Below, one piece after another: positions 26,225 through 35,429 of a stretch of DNA of 64,000 nucleotides. A model generated the notes under the pieces. The model had not been told where the DNA came from, searched no databases, and worked only from the letters and a program-made list of their open reading frames with translations. The DNA comes from Haladaptatus salinisoli (lineage in GTDB: Archaea; Halobacteriota; Halobacteria; Halobacteriales; Haladaptataceae): positions 310,001-374,000 of the forward strand of contig NZ_CP085329.1 of assembly GCF_020614375.1 (NCBI RefSeq). The letters run 5' to 3'. The first letter of the stretch is position 1, and each line of letters starts with the position of its first letter. A program made the position numbers and the translations under genes.

Positions 26225-26231
26225 TTTTAAG
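26225..26231 (+). promoter_or_regulatory. TATA box of the peptide importer operon
   Basis: TTTTAAG is centred about 26 nt upstream of the ATG at 26254, the leaderless spacing. It favours that ATG over an in-frame GTG 6 nt upstream. Confidence 0.5.
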
Positions 26232-26253
26232 GTGGGTTTGGGTTGGTGTGCCC

Positions 26254-27930
26254 ATGGCAGAGGATGACAGCCAAGTCGAGCGGCGGAAATTTCTAAAAGC
26301 GGCGACTGCAGGAGGTGTCGCGGGTATGACGGCTTTAGCAGGTTGTTCTGGTGGCAATTCTAATAACAAAAAAGACGGCAAGAACGGCAATGCAAGCGCA
26401 GGCAAGGGCCTCTCGACCTACACCTACGTTAACAACGCCAAAAGCTACAACCCACCGAGACACGACGCGATAAATATCATCGCGGAACAGTTCAAGAACC
26501 TCGGACTGGACATGAACGTCGACGTGCTCGAATGGGGTACCTTGTACAGCCGAGTGTCCGAAGAGTACAACTACAGTTTCGCAACGTGGCACACGTTCTT
26601 CGTCTCGGAACCGGTGACGGAGCTGAACACTCTTTTCAACTCTAAAAACACCGGTCCGGGGCAGGGTAACTACTCCGGCTACAAGAACCCTGATCTCGAC
26701 AAGAAAATGAAGAACTATCTGGCCGAGCCGAATTCCGACAAGCGAGTCGACCTGGCCCATCAGATACAGAAGACACTGATGGACGAAGTGCCGATGATGC
26801 CGATCACGCAAATGCCGCAGGCGGCCATCTACAACAAAAACCAGGTGGGCAACTGGCAAGCGGACCTCGCAAACGGGTTCAACTCCTACTGGACGATGAT
26901 AAACCTGGAGATGAAGGGCGGCGAGGACACCCTCAAGGGCTATTGGCCCGAGACGCTCTCGACGATGAACGTGCTCGGTCACAACGGCGAGAGCAAGCAC
27001 GTCTACCAGTTCAACATGATGTACGACTTCCTGGTTCAGCTCAATAACAAAGCCGAACCAGACCCCAAGGTCAGCCTCGCCACGGACTGGAACCGGGTCG
27101 ATGAAACCACGATGGAATACACCATCCGTACCGACCACTCGTGGCACGACGGCAAGGACCTCACCGCCAAGGACGTCGCGTTCACGTACAACTACATCAT
27201 CGAGAACGAGGTACCGCTGTACTCGACGCAGATAGAGTACCTCAAGAGCGCCGAAGCCGTCGACGAGTCGACGGTACGAATCAAGATGTCCAAACCGCTG
27301 GGACCGTTCAACCTCGCAGTCGCGAACCTCATTCCCATCATCCCCGAGCACAAATGGGCCGACAGGAAAAATCCGAGTAAGGCAAACATCCAGAAACCGG
27401 TCGGTAGCGGTCCCATGATGTTCGACTACTGGGAGAAGGGTAGCGAGTTTGGAATGAAGAAGTTCGACAAGCACTTCGCCCCCGTTTCCTTCAAAAAGCG
27501 GTTCTGGCGCGTCATCCCCGAATCGTCGACAGTGTGGGAGAACCTCAGGAACGGCGACCTCAATTACGAGCCGTTCGGTCGCATCGACCGCAGTCTCGAC
27601 CAGAACCAAAATCACAAGAACATCGGCACGAAGTTCCAGACCGCGCCGACGTTTTGGATGTTCACACCGAACGAGCGTCAAAAGGGCCTCGACGATGTAC
27701 AGTTGCGGAAGGCGCTCGTCGAGACCATCCCTCGGACGCCCATCGTCGAATCGGTCCTGTACGGCTTCCCGAAGCCCGGCAGCAACGTCATCTCGTCGGC
27801 GTTCGGGAAACTCCACACCGATGACGTGACCGAGTACAAGGAGAGTAAAAAAGCCGCCCGAAGTCGACTCAAGGAGGCTGGCTACACGTGGGATGACAAC
27901 GACATGCTTCAAGCGCCGAGCGGTAACTAA
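26254..27930 (+). CDS. Peptide ABC transporter binding lipoprotein with circularly permuted SBP_5 domain
   Basis: The 558-aa protein has a Tat lipoprotein signal (RRKFLKAA at 10-17, lipobox LAGC with Cys31) and should be anchored outside the cell, delivering peptides to the permeases encoded next. Its domain order is unusual. Residues about 53-222 (YNPPRHDAINIIAEQF, LEWGTLYSR, NYSGYKNPDLDKKM, QIQKTLMDEVPMMPI) correspond to the C-terminal part of a normal family-5 binding protein such as DppA. Residues about 224-545 (MEYTIRTDHSWHDGKDLTAK, GSGPMMFDYWEKGSEF, LDDVQLRKALVETIPRT, ARSRLKEAGY) correspond to its N-terminal and middle parts. The chain ends where DppA continues into the first segment, so the fold looks circularly permuted. 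The total length remains normal. Peptide specificity is inferred from the family. Confidence 0.85.
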   Translation: MAEDDSQVERRKFLKAATAGGVAGMTALAGCSGGNSNNKKDGKNGNASAGKGLSTYTYVNNAKSYNPPRHDAINIIAEQFKNLGLDMNVDVLEWGTLYSRVSEEYNYSFATWHTFFVSEPVTELNTLFNSKNTGPGQGNYSGYKNPDLDKKMKNYLAEPNSDKRVDLAHQIQKTLMDEVPMMPITQMPQAAIYNKNQVGNWQADLANGFNSYWTMINLEMKGGEDTLKGYWPETLSTMNVLGHNGESKHVYQFNMMYDFLVQLNNKAEPDPKVSLATDWNRVDETTMEYTIRTDHSWHDGKDLTAKDVAFTYNYIIENEVPLYSTQIEYLKSAEAVDESTVRIKMSKPLGPFNLAVANLIPIIPEHKWADRKNPSKANIQKPVGSGPMMFDYWEKGSEFGMKKFDKHFAPVSFKKRFWRVIPESSTVWENLRNGDLNYEPFGRIDRSLDQNQNHKNIGTKFQTAPTFWMFTPNERQKGLDDVQLRKALVETIPRTPIVESVLYGFPKPGSNVISSAFGKLHTDDVTEYKESKKAARSRLKEAGYTWDDNDMLQAPSGN

Positions 27931-27998
27931 GCTGGACGAACCGACTTCGGTTCGTGATCTCACTTAAATAAAACGGAAAACTAATATAATACAATATC

Positions 27999-28976
27999 AT
28001 GGGAAAAGCGAGTTTCGTTATCAGACGCACGCTTCAACTCGTCGTGACACTCTGGGCGGTCGGGACGGTGCTATTCGGCCTGTTTCGACTCATGCCAGGT
28101 GACCCGACCTCGTACGTGGTTTCCTCACAAATGACGCCGGAAGCGCGTCGAAAGATTATCGCAAGCTACGGCCTCGACCAACCGCTCCACATTCAGTACA
28201 TCAAGTTCCTCGAGAATCTGATACAGCTGAATTTCGGTCAATCATTCCACTCGGATCGACCAGTCACGGACGTCATCGCGACGTACCTACCGAACACGCT
28301 CGTGCTCATGCTGACGGCGTTCATCATGGCTTACGCTATCGGTATCACGCTCGGTATCTTATCGGGGTGGTACCGCGGCTCCCGGTTCGAGAAAAATGCG
28401 GTCATCGTCGCACTGACCGCTCGGAGCGTTCCGACGTTCTACGTCGGCCTTATCGTCCTGTGGATTTTCGGCGCAGGCCTCGGCGTCATCCCGATGAGTG
28501 GGATGACCAGTCTGGGATCGCAAAGCACGGGATTCTGGCAGATGGTGTTCTCCCTGGATTTCCTGCATCACCTCCTCGCTCCGGCGCTGGTGCTGGGATT
28601 CTATTTCATGGGTTACCCGCTGCTCATCATGCGTTCCAGTATGCTCGAAGTGCTCTCGGAGGACTTTATCGATGTCTGCCGCGCGAAAGGCCTGAAAGAG
28701 CGGACCATAATGTTCAAACACGCCGCACGGAACGCGCTGCTGCCCATCGTCACCGCAGCGGCTATCGCCCTCGGTTATGCCGTCGGCGGGAGCGTCCTCA
28801 TCGAGACGGTGTTCGCGTGGCCCGGTCTCGGTCGGGAAATGGTGCGAGCGGTGCTCCGGCGGGACTTCCCCGTCGCACAGGGGACGTTCATAGTCCTCGC
28901 TGCAACCATCATCACTCTGAACTTCATCGCCGATTTGGCGTACGGATATCTCGATCCGCGAGTAACCTACGATTAG
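27999..28976 (+). CDS. Peptide ABC transporter permease (DppB-like)
   Basis: The 325-aa protein has six predicted transmembrane helices and the DppB/OppB layout: an N-terminal FVIRRTLQLVVTLWAVGTVLFGLFRLMPGDP, then the GLDQPLHIQYIKFLENLIQLNFGQS segment, and the cytoplasmic coupling loop DFIDVCRAKGLKERTIMFKHAARNALLPIV (EAA loop, about residues 222-251). It follows the binding-protein gene after 68 bp that contain a TATA-like CTTAAATA about 31 nt upstream of the ATG. A separate promoter may therefore adjust the ratio of permease to binding protein. Confidence 0.92.
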   Translation: MGKASFVIRRTLQLVVTLWAVGTVLFGLFRLMPGDPTSYVVSSQMTPEARRKIIASYGLDQPLHIQYIKFLENLIQLNFGQSFHSDRPVTDVIATYLPNTLVLMLTAFIMAYAIGITLGILSGWYRGSRFEKNAVIVALTARSVPTFYVGLIVLWIFGAGLGVIPMSGMTSLGSQSTGFWQMVFSLDFLHHLLAPALVLGFYFMGYPLLIMRSSMLEVLSEDFIDVCRAKGLKERTIMFKHAARNALLPIVTAAAIALGYAVGGSVLIETVFAWPGLGREMVRAVLRRDFPVAQGTFIVLAATIITLNFIADLAYGYLDPRVTYD

Positions 28977-28980
28977 AACG

Positions 28981-29961
28981 ATGGCACAAAAAGAACAAAC
29001 CAGTCGGTCGATATTCACCGACCTCGACGACAAGTCGTCAGATCACGAGATCAACAAGTGGCAACGAACGGCCCGTCTCTGGCGCGAGACGCTTCGCGAC
29101 CACTGGGGAAAATTGACCAGTGAACTCTCGGTCAAGCTCTCGCTGATAACCGTGGCAGGGTTCGTACTCGTTGCCATATTCGCGCCGTACATCGCGACCC
29201 ATCAACCCCTTCAGCGCCAGTATCAGAGTGACGCCGAGATAATCATCCAAAAGTGGGCACAACCGTCGCTCCTCGGCGCCGACAATTCCTACATCCTCGG
29301 GACGACCGCAGAGGGGTTCGACATCTTCAGCCAACTCGTGTACGGTACGCGTGCGGCGCTGATGGTCGGGCTCATCGCAGCGGTGTTCACCGCCGGAATA
29401 GGGACGCTCGTCGGTCTTGTCGCGGGCTACTACGGCGGGAAAGTCGACGACGCGCTCATGCGGCTGGTCGACTTTCTGTACGGAATGCCGTTGTTGCCGA
29501 CCGTCATCGTCCTCGTCGCAGTGCTGGGGCCGAGTCTCTGGAACATCATCCTCGCGTTGATCATCCTCCAGTGGCGTTCGACCGCCCGTGTTATTCGATC
29601 GCAGGCGCTCTCGCTCCGCGAGCGGCCGTTCGTGAAGGCCGCGGAGGTCGCGGGTGCGGGCGACTGGCATATCATCAGTAGACATCTCGCCCCCAACGTC
29701 CTGCCGCTAACATTCCTGTACGGTTCGTTCGGCATCGCGTGGGCGATCTTGGCCGAGGCGGGCGTCTCGTTCATCGGTCTCGGCGATCCGAACACCGTCT
29801 CGTGGGGTACGATGCTCCAGGCATCGCGAGCGTACTCGGCGCTCCAGTTCGGTGCGTGGTGGTGGTTCGTACCGCCGGGCATCTGTATCGGACTACTCGT
29901 GATTAGCGGCTTCCTCATCGGCCGCGGCTACGAAGAGATAACTAACCCCAAGTTGCAATGA
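28981..29961 (+). CDS. Peptide ABC transporter permease (DppC-like)
   Basis: The 326-aa protein is the second permease subunit. It has a long cytoplasmic N terminus, a first helix (LSLITVAGFVLVAIFAPYI), the DppC-specific HLLGTD-type loop replaced by LLGADNSYILGTTAEGFDIFSQL, and the EAA coupling loop RERPFVKAAEVAGAGDWHIISRHLAPNVLPL (about 220-250). It starts 4 bp after the DppB-like gene and overlaps the next gene by 4 bp, so translation is coupled along the operon. Confidence 0.92.
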   Translation: MAQKEQTSRSIFTDLDDKSSDHEINKWQRTARLWRETLRDHWGKLTSELSVKLSLITVAGFVLVAIFAPYIATHQPLQRQYQSDAEIIIQKWAQPSLLGADNSYILGTTAEGFDIFSQLVYGTRAALMVGLIAAVFTAGIGTLVGLVAGYYGGKVDDALMRLVDFLYGMPLLPTVIVLVAVLGPSLWNIILALIILQWRSTARVIRSQALSLRERPFVKAAEVAGAGDWHIISRHLAPNVLPLTFLYGSFGIAWAILAEAGVSFIGLGDPNTVSWGTMLQASRAYSALQFGAWWWFVPPGICIGLLVISGFLIGRGYEEITNPKLQ

Positions 29962-30995
29962 GTCTACTCAAAGTCAAAGACCTCGAAGTCTACTACGAAA
30001 CCGAAGACGGTCCTGCACAGGCGGTCGACGGTGTGTCGTTCGAACTCGAAGAGGGAGAGAACCTCGGCATCGTCGGCGAGTCGGGATGCGGGAAGACCAC
30101 ACTCGCGAAGGCGATAATCGGCATCCTCCCCGACGCTGGATACGTCAACCGCGGCAGCATCGAGTTCAAGGGCGACGATCTCACCGAAATGATAGGCCCC
30201 GAGCGCCGCCGCCTCAAGTGGGAAGAGATATCGATGATCGCCCAGTCGGCGATGAACTCGTTGGACCCGGTATACACCATCCGCGAACAGATAGTCGAGG
30301 CGGTCGAGACTCATCGACCGGGCACGGGACGCGTTGAGGCCGACGAGATGGTGACTGAGATGTTCGAACTCGTAGGACTGGACCCGGATCGGGCCGACGA
30401 TTATCCCCATCAGTTCTCCGGCGGGATGCGTCAGCGCGCCATGATCGCGATGGCGCTCGTGCTCGAACCGTCGCTGATGTTGGCCGATGAGCCGACCACG
30501 GCGCTGGATGTCATCATGCAGGATCAGATCCTCAAACGCATCAGCTCGATTCAACAGGAGGTCAACTCCTCGATGCTGGTCATCACCCACGACGTGAGCG
30601 TTGTCGCCGAGACGTGCGACCGTGTCCTCGTGATGTACGCCGGGAAAGTGGCGGAAGAGGGGCCGGTCGAAGAGATATTCGATCAACCGTATCACCCCTA
30701 CACTATCGGCCTGAAGCGGGCGTTCCCGAACATCCGGATGACGGACCAGGACCTACTGTCCATAGCGGGGTATCCACCCGAACTGGTGGACCCGCCTCAG
30801 GGCTGTCGCTTCGCCGAGCGATGTCCGATGGCAACCGACCGGTGTCGCGAGGAGGAACCCGAAGCACAGTACATCAACAGTCTGCGATCGTACTGCCACT
30901 ACGCCGACGAGATCGACGTGGAGCTACGGCCGTACGCCGACGACGCAGGAACGTGGGACCGGACTGTTGCAGCCCAAGACGTCGGAGGTGACTGA
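29958..30995 (+). CDS. Peptide ABC transporter ATP-binding protein (DppD-like)
   Basis: The 345-aa ATPase has Walker [10 protein letters not shown] (about 40-48), signature FSGGMRQRA, Walker B LMLADEPTTALD and the switch histidine in VITHDVSVV. Its C-terminal extension has the oligopeptide-type Cys pattern (CRFAERCPM, then CREEEP and YCHY) found in importer ATPases of this class. It overlaps the upstream permease gene by 4 bp (ATGA). Confidence 0.93.
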   Translation: MSLLKVKDLEVYYETEDGPAQAVDGVSFELEEGENLGIVGESGCGKTTLAKAIIGILPDAGYVNRGSIEFKGDDLTEMIGPERRRLKWEEISMIAQSAMNSLDPVYTIREQIVEAVETHRPGTGRVEADEMVTEMFELVGLDPDRADDYPHQFSGGMRQRAMIAMALVLEPSLMLADEPTTALDVIMQDQILKRISSIQQEVNSSMLVITHDVSVVAETCDRVLVMYAGKVAEEGPVEEIFDQPYHPYTIGLKRAFPNIRMTDQDLLSIAGYPPELVDPPQGCRFAERCPMATDRCREEEPEAQYINSLRSYCHYADEIDVELRPYADDAGTWDRTVAAQDVGGD

Positions 30996-30996
30996 G

Positions 30997-32097
30997 ATGA
31001 GCGACGTACTCCTCAAAGTCGACGATCTCAAGAAACACTTCAAGGTCGATCAGGGGTGGATAGCAAGTCTGATGCAGTCGGTCTCCGGTGAGGAACCGGA
31101 GTACGTCCACGCCGTCGACGGCGTCAGTTTCGACCTTCACGCGGGCGAAACGCTCGGACTGGCGGGCGAGTCCGGCTGCGGCAAGACCACGACGGGGATG
31201 TCGTTGGTAAAGCTCCACGAACCGACCGCCGGTGAAATCATCTACAACGACAAGGAGCTTTCGAAGGCCAGCGACGACGAACTCGAAGAGTTCCGGCAGA
31301 ACGCCCAGATGATATTCCAGGACCCGTTCGAGAGCCTGAATCCTCGGATGACGGTGTACGACACCGTTGCCGAACCGCTCCGCATCCACGACATCCGCAA
31401 CGAGACTGCGCGGGTCCAGCGCGCGCTAGAATTCGCGGAACTCCTCCCGGCCGAGCAGTACTTCGATCAGTACCCCCACGAGCTGTCCGGGGGTCAGCGC
31501 CAACGCGTCGCCATCGCGCGCGCCCTCGTGCTCGATCCCGATTTTATCGTCGCGGACGAACCGGTGTCGATGCTCGACGTTAGTCTCCGGGCCGGAGTTC
31601 TGTCGCTGCTGGATCGGATGACCGACGAGTTCGGACTTTCGGTCGTCTACATCAGTCACGACCTCTCGTTGCTCCGGCACATGTGCGACCGCCTCGCGAT
31701 CATGTACATGGGCAAAATCGTCGAGAAGGGACCGACGGACCAGGTAATCGAGAATCCACAGCATCCCTACACTCAGGCGCTCATCAACGCGGTTCCCGTC
31801 CCCGACCCGGGCGTGGGACGTGAGCGAGTCGAACTACAGGGTGAAGTGGGCGACGTCATCGACATCCCGACCGGCTGTCGGTTCAAGGCTCGTTGTCCGA
31901 AGTACATCGGCGACGTCTGTGACAAAGTCACCCCGCCGCTGGAACAGAAGGCGGACGTCGACGGAGAGCAGGACATCGCCTGCCACCTCTACGAGAGCGC
32001 GGAGGGGTACAACCCCTACGAGGAGTTAGCGGGTGAACGTCGAGAGGACGGAGTCGCCGCGAGCGACGATACCGAGTCGGCACCGGCGGACGACTGA
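30997..32097 (+). CDS. Peptide ABC transporter ATP-binding protein (DppF-like)
   Basis: The 366-aa ATPase has Walker [12 protein letters not shown] (about 54-64), the Q-loop [16 protein letters not shown], signature [15 protein letters not shown], Walker [13 protein letters not shown] and switch histidine YISHDLSLL. It shares the C-terminal Cys-containing extension of peptide importers and ends in an acidic tail. The ATG at 30997 follows the DppD stop by 1 bp; an in-frame TTG at 30967 lies inside DppD. It is the last gene of the importer operon and converges on the M14-type deacylase gene. Confidence 0.93.
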   Translation: MSDVLLKVDDLKKHFKVDQGWIASLMQSVSGEEPEYVHAVDGVSFDLHAGETLGLAGESGCGKTTTGMSLVKLHEPTAGEIIYNDKELSKASDDELEEFRQNAQMIFQDPFESLNPRMTVYDTVAEPLRIHDIRNETARVQRALEFAELLPAEQYFDQYPHELSGGQRQRVAIARALVLDPDFIVADEPVSMLDVSLRAGVLSLLDRMTDEFGLSVVYISHDLSLLRHMCDRLAIMYMGKIVEKGPTDQVIENPQHPYTQALINAVPVPDPGVGRERVELQGEVGDVIDIPTGCRFKARCPKYIGDVCDKVTPPLEQKADVDGEQDIACHLYESAEGYNPYEELAGERREDGVAASDDTESAPADD

Positions 32098-32141
32098 CCT
32101 ATTCATTTCGTCTCGCTCACCGGGCACCGCTGCGAACCCAA

Positions 32142-33197
32142 TCAGTCTCGGTGCTCTCGTAGCAGCGGTTCGTCGTCCGGTACGGCCATATCGAGGAGCG
32201 GATCGTTTTCGTACACTGCCACGCGCTCGTAACGGCTGAGGACGTACCCCGAGTGATCCGCGTTCACTCGGGTCTTCGTCTCCCCGTGGGGTGTGACAAT
32301 ATCCGCAACTACCTGTCCCGATTGGACCCACTCTCCCTCTTGCACCCTATATTGAACGATTCCAGCGGTGTCCGCGTGTGGGTGGACGAGCCGTTTGAGG
32401 TCGATCTCGGCGGACAGCTCGAACTCCACCGGGAACGACGCCGATTCGGTGACCATCCCGGAGGCGTGGAGCACGTTGTACAACCCGACGATAGCAGCCT
32501 CACAGACGTCCTGTTCCACGACGAACCGACCGCCGAGTTCCGGAGTGAACGCCGGAATCCCGTCTGCGACGGCTGTCCCGGTCAACGTGTGCTTGAGCGA
32601 CCGTCGCTCGGTTTCCTCGTGACTGAACTGGTTGACCACGGGGAGGCCGAACGCGTCGGCGAGTTCGGTGATACGGTCGCGTAACTCGACGGCTTCGGCT
32701 TTCTCTCGATTTTCCCCGTAGCTCACGCGCGGTCGAATCGTGTACGGGTACGTCGCGATCCAAGACGTGTGAAGCGAGATGACCACATCCGCGCTCGCGC
32801 TGATCTCCTCGTACAGCCGCTCGCAGATCAACTGCTGAACGCTCGGTGGCGTCTCGCCGTCTCCGCGCTCGAAGCCGAAGTACCGATTCGGGTCGTCACC
32901 GTGATAGTACGACGTTCGGGCATTCGTTCGGAGTCCAGACGGGTTCATCACCGGAACGCAGACGACGGTTCCCCGGAGCGGTTCGTCCTGAATTCGGGCC
33001 ACAAACTCGTGTATCGCCTCCATTCCGGTCGGCTCGTCGCCGTGAATCGTTCCGGTCACCCATACCGTCGGCCCGGGTTTTTCTCCTTCGACGATAACGA
33101 CGGGAATGTGTTCGGGCTGCCCCGTCGGCAAATCAGTGACGGACAGATAGCCCGTAGAAACCTCGCCGGGGTCCGACTCTGCAGTTCCAAGCTTCAT
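32142..33197 (-). CDS. Succinylglutamate desuccinylase/aspartoacylase family (M14-like) hydrolase
   Basis: The 351-aa protein has the zinc site of the AspA/AstE family: His52 and Glu55 in TIHGDEPTG, His143 in VISLHTSW, and the general base region with Glu220 in AFTPELGG. The C-terminal domain (about 268-340) is a small beta barrel of biotinyl-lipoyl type (VQYRVQEGEWVQSGQVVADI). The family cleaves amide bonds of N-acylated amino acids or related compounds, and includes the ectoine-degradation deacetylase DoeB, but the substrate here is unknown. Its position between a peptide importer and a TldD-like gene suggests processing of imported peptides or acyl-amino acids. Confidence 0.88.
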   Translation of the reverse strand: MKLGTAESDPGEVSTGYLSVTDLPTGQPEHIPVVIVEGEKPGPTVWVTGTIHGDEPTGMEAIHEFVARIQDEPLRGTVVCVPVMNPSGLRTNARTSYYHGDDPNRYFGFERGDGETPPSVQQLICERLYEEISASADVVISLHTSWIATYPYTIRPRVSYGENREKAEAVELRDRITELADAFGLPVVNQFSHEETERRSLKHTLTGTAVADGIPAFTPELGGRFVVEQDVCEAAIVGLYNVLHASGMVTESASFPVEFELSAEIDLKRLVHPHADTAGIVQYRVQEGEWVQSGQVVADIVTPHGETKTRVNADHSGYVLSRYERVAVYENDPLLDMAVPDDEPLLREHRD

Positions 33198-33609
33198 GGG
33201 TCTTTCCGGCGACTATCCGTGTAAGTCGATGTTTCCGGCGTGCGTCGCGGTCCGATGTTCGGACCGGGTGATCCGGCCGATGCGACGGGAGCAATCCGCC
33301 CTTCGTGATCGATTTTCCGTCGGGTAGCGAGGCGAACTCGCGGCCGTTCTACAGCATCCCGACAAAACGTAGCTGGTCGTGAATTGGTCATTTTCGTTAG
33401 TCAGTCGGTTGGTTGGCGCCTCCCGTTGGTTATCGAGACGCTGGCGATCCTGATAATTGAGACCTCCGTAGAGGTGGATCGTAAATCCATCGGGAATTCC
33501 GTCGTCGACGACACGTTCGTCGGGTGGAAGCATTTCCGGGAAGCTCCGTTCGCTGCGTATCGTCACCGACAGCGAGTTCCGTAGTCTCCGCCTAATTCCT
33601 CCCCGCGGC
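33198..33609. other. Intergenic region without a confident gene
   Basis: A minus-strand frame at 33213-33566 has a plausible start (SFPEMLPPDERVVDDGIP, then FTIHLYGGLNYQDRQ) but degrades into Arg/Ser-rich sequence. It may be a remnant or chance. No RNA gene or repeat was seen. Confidence 0.35.
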
Positions 33610-35067
33610 TTACTCTCGAGTGCGAAGCCTCGTTCGGAGGCGAACGCTGGGCGCGGTCACCGCGTACGGAATCTGTGTTTTGTGTTTCTTATCGACGCCC
33701 GTGACAGTTCCGCGAACACGTCCGATGGCGGTTACCTTGCGGAGCGTCGAGGGGTCGTACGCTAGCGATAGCCCTTCGATGCGGCCGGCGCGTTCGCTGT
33801 TCCGAAGTCGGTAGCCCTCTGCGATGGGGAACTCGGCGCAGCCTCGGTCGGTTCGATCATCGACCTTTCGGTCGATATCTCTCGCGTAGAGGGCACTGGC
33901 GGGCATGACGCCCGACCGCTGGACGCGTTCAAACTCGTCGCGAAGCCACGGTTCGTCAAATCGCTCGACGAGTACGTCGGCCTCGTCGCGGAGGGCCGCC
34001 CGGCCGGTGTCGCCGGGTTCGACCTCTAGATGGCGGGCATGGATTCGCGGTGGCTGCCCGAAGCCGATACTGTGGACGGCGTTCCCGGCGGGGGACTCGT
34101 CCGCTTCGATTCCGGTGACGGTGTTGTGGAGGTATCTCGTCACGGTTCCGTTCTCGACTAGTTGCACCGGTGTCGTCGGTCGGAGTTCGGCGTCATAGCT
34201 GCGAGCGGCCCACGAGCCGGCGTGAACGGTATCTTCTATCGACAGCGACTCGGGACCGAGTTCGTCGCCGATGTCGTACGGACTTAATCCCATATCAACC
34301 GTGTCCGCTTCGAGATATCGCGAGACGAACGCGAACAACTGCCCGGCCGCCCGCGGACTTAGAACGACGGTCGTCTCGCCGGTCGGCGCGTCGGCCGTCG
34401 CCGCTCGCGTCAACGTCCGAGCGTCGGCGGCTGCGGACTCGAACGTGTCTGGGAGCTCGTCGAGGAACGCTGCGCCTCGGGTGGACCCGGCGTGGCGTCG
34501 AATGGTCGGCCCGTTCCGGACTGCGAAGGTGAACGCCACGCTCGCGCGGTCCAGCGTCGTTCGAACGGTGCTTCCGGTCGTCGTCGCCGCGGTTTCCTCG
34601 ATGTGCGCGTCGGCGTAGTTGACCCACCGTCGTTCGAGATCGATATCTGCCGCCGCCGTGAGACCTGCTTCAATGGTCGAACGTTTCGTTTCTAGCGGTA
34701 CCTCGTCGATTCGATCGCTCGCCCAACCGTCGTGGACGGCTCTGTGGGTGGTGAGCTGGTCAAATCGGGCGGGGTCAGCCTGCGCCAGGAACTTGCCGCC
34801 GCGAACCGCTCTGTCCGCTACGTCGGCTAACGCCTCCTCGTTTAAATTCGTCGTGTATCGATAGTCGGCAGCGCCGTTGGCGAAGACGCGACACCAGAGG
34901 CCCGTCTCGTCGAACACGAGTTCGTCTCGTGGACCGTCCTCGGTCACGACGATGTCCGTCTTCGTCTGCGAGACGGCACCCGCCTCGGCGTACGCGACAT
35001 CGTCATCGTCCTCGAAGCGGTCGAGCAACCATTCCATCGCCGCTATCGGGTCGTCGTTCTCAGTCAT
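33610..35067 (-). CDS. TldD/TldE family protein without the HExxxH metal motif
   Basis: The 485-aa protein aligns with TldD along its length, including the C-terminal core (IEGLSLAYDPSTLRKVTAIG and the final KTQIPYAVTAPSVRLR). In TldD the pattern LHEAVGHALEGD holds the zinc site. Here the equivalent stretch reads LFAFVSRYLEAD (residues 244-255), so the His, Glu and His of HExxxH are Phe245, Ala246 and Arg250. The zinc-protease chemistry of TldD is therefore lost, as in its partner TldE. TldD/TldE pairs degrade unfolded peptides and mature microcins; no TldD partner is encoded nearby. The ATG at 35067 is favoured over upstream codons. It follows the M14-type gene in the same direction. Confidence 0.82.
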   Translation of the reverse strand: MTENDDPIAAMEWLLDRFEDDDDVAYAEAGAVSQTKTDIVVTEDGPRDELVFDETGLWCRVFANGAADYRYTTNLNEEALADVADRAVRGGKFLAQADPARFDQLTTHRAVHDGWASDRIDEVPLETKRSTIEAGLTAAADIDLERRWVNYADAHIEETAATTTGSTVRTTLDRASVAFTFAVRNGPTIRRHAGSTRGAAFLDELPDTFESAAADARTLTRAATADAPTGETTVVLSPRAAGQLFAFVSRYLEADTVDMGLSPYDIGDELGPESLSIEDTVHAGSWAARSYDAELRPTTPVQLVENGTVTRYLHNTVTGIEADESPAGNAVHSIGFGQPPRIHARHLEVEPGDTGRAALRDEADVLVERFDEPWLRDEFERVQRSGVMPASALYARDIDRKVDDRTDRGCAEFPIAEGYRLRNSERAGRIEGLSLAYDPSTLRKVTAIGRVRGTVTGVDKKHKTQIPYAVTAPSVRLRTRLRTRE

Positions 35068-35160
35068 GCGAAAGGATACCAATCAATGAGGTATGAAACC
35101 ACCGGAGGCCGACCGGGTTTATCGTTGCTCGAACGAGAGAACGCACGGAGGTCGGCTCGA

Positions 35161-35403
35161 CTATCGGCGATTCTTTCGCTGCTGTGCCTCTGCTTCCGCC
35201 TCGTACGACTCGGCGATGACGGTATCCTGCAGTTTCTGTCGATACTCCCATCCACCAGCCAACAAGATGAGGAGCCCTAGTAACGCGCCGCGTAACGGAG
35301 CCCCCGCGAACGAGAAGTAGGAGAATGCGACAACGGCGAATGCCACGGAGAGCCCGAAACCGATCGTCGCCCATCCGTTCCGTCGCAGCCGAAAGTTTGG
35401 CAT
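35161..35403 (-). CDS. Small two-helix membrane protein
   Basis: The 80-aa product has a basic N terminus, two hydrophobic helices (about residues 11-30 and 35-52: GWATIGFGLSVAFAVVAFSY and RGALLGLLILLAGGW) and a Glu/Ala/Gln-rich coiled tail ending in KNRR. The tail would lie in the cytoplasm. The family is not recognised. The ATG at 35403 is preferred to an in-frame start 30 bp upstream. Confidence 0.65.
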   Translation of the reverse strand: MPNFRLRRNGWATIGFGLSVAFAVVAFSYFSFAGAPLRGALLGLLILLAGGWEYRQKLQDTVIAESYEAEAEAQQRKNRR

Positions 35404-35429
35404 GTTTTTACGTATCGGGAGCGACCGTA

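Noticed and set aside
26335..27963. A 542-codon open frame on the minus strand opposite the peptide-binding protein
   Set aside because: It is a codon-bias shadow. Its translation is rich in Val, Leu, Arg and His without any domain, while the plus strand has a clear lipoprotein signal and family motifs.
29038..30695. Long minus-strand frames opposite the ABC importer genes
   Set aside because: Their composition is typical of antisense frames in GC-rich DNA. The plus strand carries Walker motifs and permease loops.
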